9,435 nt of DNA, from assembly GCA_934654765.1 (NCBI GenBank), contig CAKUGX010000072.1, positions 1 to 9,435 of the forward strand, read 5' to 3'. This document shows, piece by piece, positions 1 through 6,328 of the stretch. Both the position numbers and the translations under genes were made by a program. Below the pieces are notes generated by a model that ran no database searches, had not been told where the DNA came from, and saw only the letters and a list, made by a program, of their open reading frames with translations. Position 1 is the first letter of the stretch. Each line of letters starts with the position of its first letter. Origin of the DNA: an uncultured Collinsella sp. (GTDB lineage Bacteria > Actinomycetota > Coriobacteriia > Coriobacteriales > Coriobacteriaceae).

Positions 1-25
1 CGGCATGTGATCCGTTTCGTGGGCC

Positions 26-87
26 CGTGGCCGCCTTGGAAACCGAATGACGGTACGAGCATCCATTCGGCTTCCAAGGCAGCCACG
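26..87 (-). repeat. Long stem-loop downstream of the MFS gene
   Basis: Arms at 26-49 and 64-87 pair at 22 of 24 positions around a 14-nt loop. Both mismatches (32/81 and 42/71) become G-U pairs in RNA made from the minus strand, so the minus transcript could form an uninterrupted 24-bp helix about 35 nt past the MFS stop codon. There is no run of U after the stem on either strand, so it is not a standard rho-independent terminator. It may protect or process the 3' end of the MFS mRNA, act in factor-dependent termination, or be a dispersed palindromic repeat. The pairing is seen directly; the role is inferred. Confidence 0.6.
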
Positions 88-122
88 AGCAGAACAGACA
101 AACAGGAATAGGCGGCGACCCG

Positions 123-1427
123 CTACTCCCCCGCCACGCTTGCGCGCAGCTTGGCGGCGATGGGCTCCGAGGCCAGCAGGAATACGAGCATGACCACAGA
201 ACACACCAGGCACACGATCCAGGTGCTCGCAAAGGAGCCCGTGGCATCGAACAGCACGCCCGAGACAATGGCGCCCACGGTGCCGCCGACCATCTCGAGC
301 GAGGTGATGGTGCCCGTGACCTTGCCGAGGTCGGCCATGCCAAACTGCTTGGACGCGGCGATGGTAGGCGTGATGGTGCCCATGCACGTTCCGATACCAA
401 AGCTCACAGCGGCGACAATAGGACCGAGGTCCGTCGTCGGGAAGCACAGCGCCACGCAGGCGATAATGCACGCAACGGAGCCAAGGATATTGCCAAAGCG
501 CAGGCCAAAGCGGTCATAGATCGCACCGAGCGAAATTTTGGCGATAACGACGGTGACCATGTAGGCCGAAAGCACGGTACCTGCCCACATGGGATCGTGG
601 CCGCCCGCGACGATCTTGGCGCCGTTGACGGTAACGCTCGTCATGTTGGTAACCTGGTTGGGCAGGATGGCGCCATTAACCAGACCCATAAAGAGGAAAG
701 CGACGACGAGCAGCCAAAATGCCGGGCTCTTCTTGATACGCGACCAACCCACGCTGACCTCGGGGGCCGTCTTCTCGTTTTTATCGCCCGAGGTGGAGGC
801 GGACGGATCGCCCGGGTTCTCGCCGAGCGGCTTGAGGCCGATCTCGGAAGGCTTGGTGCGGAAGGAGTAGGCCGTGATGGGCAGTGCCGCCACAATGCAG
901 ACGGCAGCGAGCACCAGGAAGGCGGAACGCCAACCCACGCTCACGATCAGCGAGCTCACGATCGGCGAGAGGATGGCGCCGCCAAAACCCGAACCCGAAA
1001 GTGCGATGGAAATGGCAAGGCCGCGCTTAGCGGTAAACCAGTTGGCGGTCACCAGGCTAATGAGCAGGCGGGTCGAGGCCACGGCAAAGCAGCCCGAGAC
1101 GGCAAAGAGCACGTAAACCTGCCAAAGCTCACCCACAAAGCTCATACCCGCGAGCACCGCCGAGGTGGCGATGACGGTGAGCGAACCCAAGACGCGGCCA
1201 CTGACCTTGTCGGCAACATGGCCGATGACGAGCGAACCCACAACGCTCACCACGGTGGAGATGGCGTTGGAAACGTTGTACTGGGCAAGCGTGATCCCGA
1301 GGTCGCTGACGATGAGCGGCTGGAACAGGCTCATGCAGTTGACGAAGATCGTGTAGCACGTGGCCATGATCACAAAGCCGGAGGCCACCACAAGCCAGCC
1401 GGGGAAGAACTTACGTTGCTGGGACAT
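123..1427 (-). CDS. MFS transporter, OFA/monocarboxylate-porter type
   Basis: A 434-residue membrane protein of the major facilitator superfamily with about 12 predicted membrane helices in two halves. Visible signatures are the loop 2-3 motif at residues 69-78 (GHVADKVSGR), an NWFTAKRG segment at 129-136 and a GSGFGG helix-5 motif at 145-150. PSEIGLKPLG (193-202) precedes a charged central loop (about 203-235), and a second-half copy of the loop motif lies at 301-309 (GAIYDRFGL). The NWF-x2-(K/R)RG and P-x-EIGL-x-P elements are typical of the oxalate/formate antiporter and monocarboxylate porter group, so the substrate is probably a small organic anion; which one is unknown. Length is normal for the family. 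The ATG start follows AAAGGAG at good spacing. The gene lies downstream of the M20 amidohydrolase on the same strand, separated by 123 nt containing a large inverted repeat, so co-transcription is possible but not certain. Confidence 0.93.
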   Translation of the reverse strand: MSQQRKFFPGWLVVASGFVIMATCYTIFVNCMSLFQPLIVSDLGITLAQYNVSNAISTVVSVVGSLVIGHVADKVSGRVLGSLTVIATSAVLAGMSFVGELWQVYVLFAVSGCFAVASTRLLISLVTANWFTAKRGLAISIALSGSGFGGAILSPIVSSLIVSVGWRSAFLVLAAVCIVAALPITAYSFRTKPSEIGLKPLGENPGDPSASTSGDKNEKTAPEVSVGWSRIKKSPAFWLLVVAFLFMGLVNGAILPNQVTNMTSVTVNGAKIVAGGHDPMWAGTVLSAYMVTVVIAKISLGAIYDRFGLRFGNILGSVACIIACVALCFPTTDLGPIVAAVSFGIGTCMGTITPTIAASKQFGMADLGKVTGTITSLEMVGGTVGAIVSGVLFDATGSFASTWIVCLVCSVVMLVFLLASEPIAAKLRASVAGE

Positions 1428-1440
1428 ACTGCTCCTTTAT
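1428..1440 (-). promoter_or_regulatory. Ribosome binding site of the MFS gene
   Basis: Read on the minus strand, AAAGGAG lies about 4-5 nt before the ATG at 1427. It is a good match to the anti-Shine-Dalgarno sequence and fixes this start. Confidence 0.75.
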
Positions 1441-1467
1441 AAACAAACGAATAGCCTGCGCCGGGCG

Positions 1468-1557
1468 CCGGTAGTGCCCAAGATTGCCTTGAAAGACAAG
1501 GGCATAGGCCTTATGGCCATGCCCGCAGGCTTGAAAGGCAAGGTTGGGTGCTACCGG
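1468..1557. repeat. Long imperfect inverted repeat between amidohydrolase and MFS genes
   Basis: Outer arms 1468-1490 and 1535-1557 match at 19 of 23 positions. An inner hairpin pairs 1500-1510 with 1515-1524 (one bulged A, TTAT loop). The whole 90-bp element can fold as one extended stem. Two of the four outer mismatches are G-U pairs if the plus strand is the RNA, but A-C mismatches on the minus strand. The right arm overlaps the last codon and stop of the amidohydrolase (stop at 1551-1553). A near-repeat CTTGAAAG(A/G)CAAGG occurs at about 1489 and 1530. The 3' side on the minus strand has only a broken U tract (UUGUCUUUC), so termination would be weak. It may be an attenuator between the two genes or a dispersed palindromic element. 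Confidence 0.65.
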
Positions 1558-2849
1558 TGGTCGGCGATGTAGCCCAGGGCGACGGCGGCATAGGCCGCGG
1601 CGCCGAGGGGAAGCTCGGCATCGTTAAAGCGCGCCTTGGGATGATGCTGGGCAAAATGCTCGTCCGTATCGGTCACGGCCGCGCCCACGGTAAAGTACGC
1701 ACTCGGAATCTCGCTCGAGATAAGCGCGAAGTCCTCACTCGCCATGGCATGGAAAAGCGGCAAGAAAGCCGCCTTGGACAGCACTGCGCCCACGTAGCCA
1801 AGCGAGGCCTGAGTCATATCGCTGTCGAGCACGAGCGGCGGAACGTCCGAGAGCGTCTCGATGGTTGCCGGCGTACGATATGTTGCGGCAACGCCGTTGA
1901 CGACCTCCGCGATGCGGGTCTTAAGGTGAGCCATGAGCTCGACATCGAAGCCGCGCAACGTTCCCTCGAGCACGCAGGTGTCGGGGATGACGTTGGCCGC
2001 CAAACCGCCAGCGAACTTACCCACGGTAAGCGCGACCTCCTTGGCCGCCGGCACCTCGCGAGAGATAAGCTCCTGAAGCGCCAGGTGCACATGCACGCCG
2101 GCCGTGATGGGGTCGATGCAAATCTCGGGGCTGGAACCGTGGCCACCCTTGCCCTGCAGCGTGATGCGGAAACCGTACACGCCCGAGAGCGCCGGACTGC
2201 CGTAGAGCACCAGGCCAAGCGGCGACTGGCTGTTGACGTGCATGGCAAAAGCCGCCTGAGGACGCGGGTTCTCGAGCAAGCCGTCGGCGATGGCAGCGCG
2301 TGCCCCCTCAAAGGTCTCCTCACCCGGCTGGAACAGCAGTTTGACGGTGGCATTAGCGTCGACAAGCTCGGCCTCGCGGGCCTTGAGCAAACGGGCCGCG
2401 CCGAGCAGCGCCGTCGCATGCATATCGTGGCCACAAGCGTGCATGCAGCCGTTGGTGGAAGCGAAAGGCTCACCCGATTCCTCGACAACGGGCAGGGCAT
2501 CCATGTCGCCGCGAAGCATGATAACCGTACCGGCCTGCTCGTCCGCGCACGCACCATTGCCCTGAGCAGCCGCGGCCGCACCGGCACCGATCAGGCCAAC
2601 AACACAGGAACCGTCGACAAGCGTGGTATAGGGAATGTCCATCTCGTCCAAACGTGCCTGGATATAGGCAGACGTCTGCGGAAGATTGTTACCGAGCTCG
2701 GGCGTCTGATGGAGATCGTGGCGCCATGCGGCAAGCTCACCGGCAAATGCCTGGGCTTCTTTGACCAGGCCATCGCCGATAGCGGTCTGCGCCGCTGTGG
2801 TAGCCTGAGGCGCTGGTTGCGGTTGAAGATCGGACAGAGCTGATGCCAT
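1551..2849 (-). CDS. M20-family metal-dependent amidohydrolase (carboxypeptidase/deacylase)
   Basis: A 432-residue cytosolic enzyme without a signal peptide, expected to hydrolyse an amide or N-acyl amino acid bond with two bound metal ions. Family motifs in order are WRHDLHQTPEL (42-52), LRGDMDALP (112-120) and HACGHDMH (137-144), which supplies the Cys139 and His141 ligands. PGEE (175-178) supplies the catalytic and ligand glutamates, and AMHV (202-205) the ligand His204. GKGGHGSSPE (233-242) opens the dimerisation domain, roughly 223-335. MASEDFA (368-374) and His402/His403 lie near the C-terminus. All key residues are present, so it should be active. This is the M20 subgroup of hippurate hydrolase, indole-acetyl-amino-acid hydrolase and N-acetyl-diaminopimelate deacetylase; sequence alone does not choose among them. 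The Ala/Gln/Pro-rich first 28 residues and an Ala/Gly-rich insertion at about 88-107 are unusual. The open frame continues upstream to 3320, but that part overlaps the EamA gene and its terminator. The ATG at 2849, preceded by GGAGG, is the convincing start. Confidence 0.93.
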   Translation of the reverse strand: MASALSDLQPQPAPQATTAAQTAIGDGLVKEAQAFAGELAAWRHDLHQTPELGNNLPQTSAYIQARLDEMDIPYTTLVDGSCVVGLIGAGAAAAAQGNGACADEQAGTVIMLRGDMDALPVVEESGEPFASTNGCMHACGHDMHATALLGAARLLKAREAELVDANATVKLLFQPGEETFEGARAAIADGLLENPRPQAAFAMHVNSQSPLGLVLYGSPALSGVYGFRITLQGKGGHGSSPEICIDPITAGVHVHLALQELISREVPAAKEVALTVGKFAGGLAANVIPDTCVLEGTLRGFDVELMAHLKTRIAEVVNGVAATYRTPATIETLSDVPPLVLDSDMTQASLGYVGAVLSKAAFLPLFHAMASEDFALISSEIPSAYFTVGAAVTDTDEHFAQHHPKARFNDAELPLGAAAYAAVALGYIADHR

Positions 2850-2863
2850 AGATGCCCTCCAGT
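2850..2863 (-). promoter_or_regulatory. Ribosome binding site deciding the amidohydrolase start
   Basis: Read on the minus strand, TGGAGGGCATCT runs directly into the ATG at 2849, giving GGAGG at about 7 nt spacing. This rules out the much longer open frame that begins at 3320. Confidence 0.8.
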
Positions 2864-2879
2864 AACGTTTTTGCAGCAA

Positions 2880-2901
2880 GCACTTTGACAGCGTAAAGTG
2901 C
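2880..2901. promoter_or_regulatory. Perfect inverted repeat GCACTTT-N8-AAAGTGC, candidate operator
   Basis: The 7-bp arms at 2880-2886 and 2895-2901 are exact reverse complements separated by 8 nt. The element ends 31 nt upstream of the amidohydrolase start codon, where a promoter would be expected between the EamA terminator and the gene. The 22-bp size and symmetry fit a dimeric repressor site. The regulator is unknown, and I could not identify convincing -35/-10 boxes around it. It could also be a small mRNA hairpin. Confidence 0.4.
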
Positions 2902-2921
2902 AAGGCACAACTGTAAGGGCA

Positions 2922-2953
2922 TAACATAAAAAATGCCGCCCTGGAGGGGCGGC
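2922..2953 (-). terminator. Rho-independent terminator of the EamA transporter gene
   Basis: On the minus strand a 7-bp GC stem (GCCGCCC with GGGCGGC, arms 2947-2953 and 2935-2941) with a 5-nt loop is followed by AUUUUUUAUG. It starts about 12 nt after the EamA stop codon. There is no T run on the other side, so it works only for minus-strand transcripts. Confidence 0.88.
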
Positions 2954-2965
2954 GCAACAAGTTGT

Positions 2966-3949
2966 TTACAATTGCGGGCGAGATTTTCGGCGCAAGAAAT
3001 CGAAATGCGTCTCGCTCAAGATAATCGACAGGAAGATGAGCGCAAAGCCGGCAAGCAGGCGCGAGGTGAGCGCCTCCCCCATCAACAACACCGAGAACAG
3101 CACACCCGAGGGCGACTCCATCGAAAGAAGCAGCGAGCCCGTCGAGGCCGGGACGTGCGCCAGACCGACGTTTTGGACGAGCAGTGCCACGCACGTGCAG
3201 CCCACCGAGAGGAAGACCATCACGCCGATAAAACTCGGCGTCCACACGGACGCGGGCGCTTGGGTCTCGAATAGCAGCGACGTTGCTAAGCTCAAGACGC
3301 CATTGCCCACAAACATCCAAAACGTGATGACGTTAATGTCCATCTTGCGACCGTACTTGGCAGTCACCGCCATCTGGATGGCAAAGAAGACCGCGCCGCC
3401 CAGCGTAATGGCATCGCCGGCGTTGAACTCGACGCTATCGAGTGCCACCAGGCCAATGCCCGCCAGGCACAGCAATGCGGCGCCCAAGTTGTAACGGGTA
3501 AGCCTTTCTCCGCTCAGGACATAGCTCGCAAACGGCACGAGGATGCAGTAGGTACCCGTCAAAAACGCGCTCTTGCCTGCCGTGGTCTGTGCCAGGCCAA
3601 TCGTCTGCAAACCGTACGCGCCCCACATAAGTGCGCCCATACCAAGCCCGACGATAAGGTTGCGAGCATTAAAGTGTGCGATGATGCGTTTGCGGAAGAT
3701 GGCGAACATAACCAGTGATGCCGGGAGAAAGCGAACGTAGACCAGCTCGAACACCGGAACGGTATCGAGCGCATCCTTCATGGTGGTAAAGGAATAGCCC
3801 CAGATGACCGCCACCGAAAGCAGCAAGACCTTCCAGAAGAACGGAGAACGCGCGCCGGCGCCGCGGGAGGTGCCGCCGGCGCCCAGGTCTTCGCGCGCCA
3901 CAGGGCTATCGGGCATGTTTTCGATTTCGTCAACGGCATTCTGGGCCAT
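2966..3949 (-). CDS. DMT-superfamily transporter, EamA family
   Basis: A 327-residue inner-membrane protein with about ten predicted helices in two EamA repeats (about 38-170 and 178-312). The first 38 residues are a polar, Gly/Ala-rich cytosolic lead. Signatures are WGYSF (50-54) in the first helix, YVRF (71-74), TTAGKSAFLTGTY (122-134) followed by VP, and a Gly-Glu at 147-148. The second repeat has SMESP (276-280) with a matching Gly-Glu at 291-292. Such proteins export or exchange metabolites such as amino acids, but the substrate cannot be predicted here. The ATG at 3949 is preceded by GAGG at about 8 nt. Terminators lie both upstream (4013-4054) and downstream (2922-2953), so it is probably a single-gene unit; I found no strong promoter in the 63 nt upstream. 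Two copies of the 9-mer GCCGGCGCC (3854-3862, 3875-3883) encode the Gly-Ala-Gly repeats of the N-terminal lead, a local low-complexity stretch. Confidence 0.93.
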   Translation of the reverse strand: MAQNAVDEIENMPDSPVAREDLGAGGTSRGAGARSPFFWKVLLLSVAVIWGYSFTTMKDALDTVPVFELVYVRFLPASLVMFAIFRKRIIAHFNARNLIVGLGMGALMWGAYGLQTIGLAQTTAGKSAFLTGTYCILVPFASYVLSGERLTRYNLGAALLCLAGIGLVALDSVEFNAGDAITLGGAVFFAIQMAVTAKYGRKMDINVITFWMFVGNGVLSLATSLLFETQAPASVWTPSFIGVMVFLSVGCTCVALLVQNVGLAHVPASTGSLLLSMESPSGVLFSVLLMGEALTSRLLAGFALIFLSIILSETHFDFLRRKSRPQL

Positions 3950-4012
3950 AGGGCATCCTCGCGCTCAGTCTGGGCGTGGTGTCCGCACGTGCATGGCCGC
4001 GTGCCGCCTCAT

Positions 4013-4054
4013 GGTCAAATAAAACGGGGCGCACCGGACCCCCGGTACGCCCCG
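4013..4054 (-). terminator. Rho-independent terminator of the YhgE/Pip operon
   Basis: On the minus strand a 13-bp GC-rich stem (arms 4042-4054 and 4025-4037, with one G-U pair) closes a GGGU tetraloop and is followed by UUUUAUUU. The mismatch at 4032/4047 on the plus strand is a wobble pair only in minus-strand RNA, which supports the direction. It lies about 85 nt after the stop codon of the second YhgE/Pip gene. Confidence 0.9.
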
Positions 4055-4091
4055 CTACTGTAGCAACAACCAAGCAGCCCGTGCAATTCAC

Positions 4092-4133
4092 CCCACTAAA
4101 GTGGGCATTAGCGCTGCATCAGCGTCAACGTTG
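4092..4133. other. Cluster of short palindromes after the YhgE/Pip operon
   Basis: Between the operon stop codon and its terminator lie three small symmetric elements: CCCACT-AA-AGTGGG (4092-4105), CGCTG-CAT-CAGCG (4112-4124) and the 8-bp palindrome CAACGTTG (4126-4133). They may be minor hairpins in the 3' untranslated region. Nothing else is recognisable in the 4055-4138 stretch. Confidence 0.4.
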
Positions 4134-4138
4134 CTGTA

Positions 4139-6328
4139 CTAGATAAGCTTTGTTGATTCCAGCTTTTCGATGATCCAGTCGTTGGCTTTGATAACCGGGC
4201 GGCGGAAGACGACGCCCAGCGCCAGCGACGGAATCAGATAGCTCGCCAGAATGCCTAGCTCAATCCAGTACTCCATATGGTAGGCGCCAGCCATGGCGGC
4301 GTGCATGGCGTTGATACCATGGGTGAACGGCAGGAACGGATAGATCGCCTGGAACACGGGGCCGGTCATCTCGATGGGGAACGTACCGCCCGAACCGCCG
4401 ACCTGCATAACCAACAGCACGACGGCGAGCGCCTTACCGATATCACCAAACGACACGGTGAGCGTGTAGACGATATTGGAGAACACGAGACTCGCGACCC
4501 AGCCGGCAAGTACAAACTGCAGCGGGTTGTCGCATTGGATGCCAAAGAACAGGATGTCGCCCGCGCACACGAGTGTCGCCTGCAGCAGGGCCAGACCTCC
4601 AAAGAACAGGTAGCGGCCCAGGTAGATCTCGTGCAGGCGCACGGGGATCAGCTCGTTGATGAGCTCATCGTCAACCGAGACCTTCATCATGGCCGCCAGC
4701 ACGATCGAGCCGACCCACAGCGACAGGATCGTATAGAACGGCGCCATGGCCGAACCGTAATTGCGGATCGGATAGACCGGCTTGCGATCGAGCGCGACGG
4801 GACCGGAGAGCGACACGGCCAAGCCCTCGGGGTCGTTGCCAATCATCGTCTTGATCGTGGCAAGGTCGTCCGACATCAGGGCGCCATCGAGCTCGTCCTT
4901 AAAGGCGCTGATCTTATCGGACGCTTCACCTAGCTGATCGGAAGCCTTGTTGACCAGCTTGGCGGCCTTGGAGAGGCCCTTAGCCAACGAGCCGGATGCA
5001 TCGGTGAGGCCGCCCACGGCACTATCCAGATTGCTCGAAATACCGTTCAGCGAATCCAAAACGCCCGAGATGGTCTTCTTGAGCTCCTTTGCCTTGACCG
5101 AGAACGTGGAGTCGTAATCGATCTTGGCACCCGAGACACCCGCCTTGGCGTCGGCGATCGCCTGGTCGGTTTCGGCGCGGACATCGTTAACCTTTGCCAT
5201 GCTGTCCGAGAGCGACGTCGCGATGCTCGTCAGCTCCTTGGCATTGTTGCGGTACTCCGTCGCGGTTTTGTCAAGCTCAGCAGCCGCGCCCTCAAGCCCT
5301 GCCTTGAGCTTGTCGTTGCCCACCTGGCCGGCAAGGCTGCGGAGCTTATCGGCAGCAGCGTCAATCTCATCGGCACGCGCGTTGAGCGACGCTGCGCCGT
5401 CGTTGAGCTGAGACACCGTAAGATCGACATGCTGGTTTGCAGCGTCGAATGCCTTTGCAAGCTCGGTAGAAACGTTATCGAACGACCCGGCACTTCCATC
5501 AATCGCCGCATCGATGGCATCGCTGGCAGCCTTGAGCGCTTGTTCCGAATCACCGATACCGCTCTCGGCATGCTCCATCAGCTGTTTTACCGACTGCTCG
5601 GTAGTTCCGGTCTGCTTGAGCAGGCTGCCCGCCGACGTCAGCGAATCGGAGGTCGAGCACAAAATGCCCGCAAGCGAAGTAGCGCTGGCCTTGATGTCCT
5701 GCAGGTCCTGAACCGAGTCGCCAAGCGTCGAGGACAGGTTGGCGATGAAGTTGCTCACCTGGTCGGTGCTCATGTAATCGAGCAGGCTGGACACCGTCTT
5801 AAGACCGATCGTCGTGATGGTCTCGGTAAAGGTCTCGTTGACCTGGTTCTGAACAGCACTCGAGCCCTTTTCGGTCACGATCTGGGCGATGGCGTTGGCC
5901 TTCTGGTTCTCGTAGAACTCGATATCGGCATGCTTCACGTCGGTCGAGAAGAGCGTCATCATGTCGGAGCTAAAGCTCTTGGGGATTACGACGGCCGCAT
6001 AGTAAGCGCCCGACTTAACACCGTCGATAGCCTTATCGCGATCGTTGAGCACAACCCAGTCAAAGTTCTCGTTACCACGCAGAGCGGCCGTCACGTTTTC
6101 GCCCACGTTGATCTCGACGGGAATCAGGTCGCTCTCGTAGCCCTCGTCGGTATTGACCACGGCGATCTTAAGATTGCCGGTATTGCCGTACGGGTCCCAG
6201 CTGCCGGCGATGTTAAACCATGCGTAAAGGCACGGCACGATGATCAGACCCATCACGACAATCATGCCGATTACGGAGTGAGACACATTTTGGACGTCGC
6301 GCTTAAACAGATGCAGGATGTTCTTCAT
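4139..6328 (-). CDS. YhgE/Pip-family membrane protein (second gene of pair)
   Basis: A 729-residue envelope protein of the YhgE/Pip family (relatives: Lactococcus phage infection protein Pip, Bacillus YhgE and YueB). After a short cytosolic start, one membrane helix (about 18-38) leads into LYAWFNI-x3-WDPYGNT (34-50). A large extracellular domain (about 50-520) follows. It has YYAAVVIPKSFS (109-120) and a long Ala/Ser/Asp-rich region (about 180-480) that looks like coiled coil or an extended helical stalk. The membrane domain (about 525-710, five or so helices) carries GSAMAPFYTILSLWVG (525-540) and GGSGGTFPIEM (644-654), then LPFTHGIN (666-673). The fold is of ABC-2 permease type but no ATPase is present. 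Family members serve as phage receptors or in secretion and envelope functions; the exact job here is unknown. The ATG directly abuts the stop codon of the upstream paralogue, with AAGGAGGTGA inside that gene, so translation is probably coupled. Confidence 0.92.
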   Translation of the reverse strand: MKNILHLFKRDVQNVSHSVIGMIVVMGLIIVPCLYAWFNIAGSWDPYGNTGNLKIAVVNTDEGYESDLIPVEINVGENVTAALRGNENFDWVVLNDRDKAIDGVKSGAYYAAVVIPKSFSSDMMTLFSTDVKHADIEFYENQKANAIAQIVTEKGSSAVQNQVNETFTETITTIGLKTVSSLLDYMSTDQVSNFIANLSSTLGDSVQDLQDIKASATSLAGILCSTSDSLTSAGSLLKQTGTTEQSVKQLMEHAESGIGDSEQALKAASDAIDAAIDGSAGSFDNVSTELAKAFDAANQHVDLTVSQLNDGAASLNARADEIDAAADKLRSLAGQVGNDKLKAGLEGAAAELDKTATEYRNNAKELTSIATSLSDSMAKVNDVRAETDQAIADAKAGVSGAKIDYDSTFSVKAKELKKTISGVLDSLNGISSNLDSAVGGLTDASGSLAKGLSKAAKLVNKASDQLGEASDKISAFKDELDGALMSDDLATIKTMIGNDPEGLAVSLSGPVALDRKPVYPIRNYGSAMAPFYTILSLWVGSIVLAAMMKVSVDDELINELIPVRLHEIYLGRYLFFGGLALLQATLVCAGDILFFGIQCDNPLQFVLAGWVASLVFSNIVYTLTVSFGDIGKALAVVLLVMQVGGSGGTFPIEMTGPVFQAIYPFLPFTHGINAMHAAMAGAYHMEYWIELGILASYLIPSLALGVVFRRPVIKANDWIIEKLESTKLI

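Noticed and set aside
1548..2843. Long plus-strand open frame (431 codons) opposite the amidohydrolase
   Set aside because: It is antisense to a gene with all M20 motifs, its translation is rich in Arg, Gly, His and Asp without any domain signature, and it has no ribosome binding site. This is a typical shadow in GC-rich DNA.
2885..2890. Perfect TTGACA hexamer on the plus strand
   Set aside because: No acceptable -10 box lies 16-18 nt further on and no plus-strand gene follows; it is part of the inverted repeat upstream of the amidohydrolase.
2850..3320. 157-codon N-terminal extension of the amidohydrolase
   Set aside because: It overlaps the EamA gene in another frame and runs through its terminator; a strong ribosome binding site sits at the ATG at 2849, and the M20 domain begins just after it.
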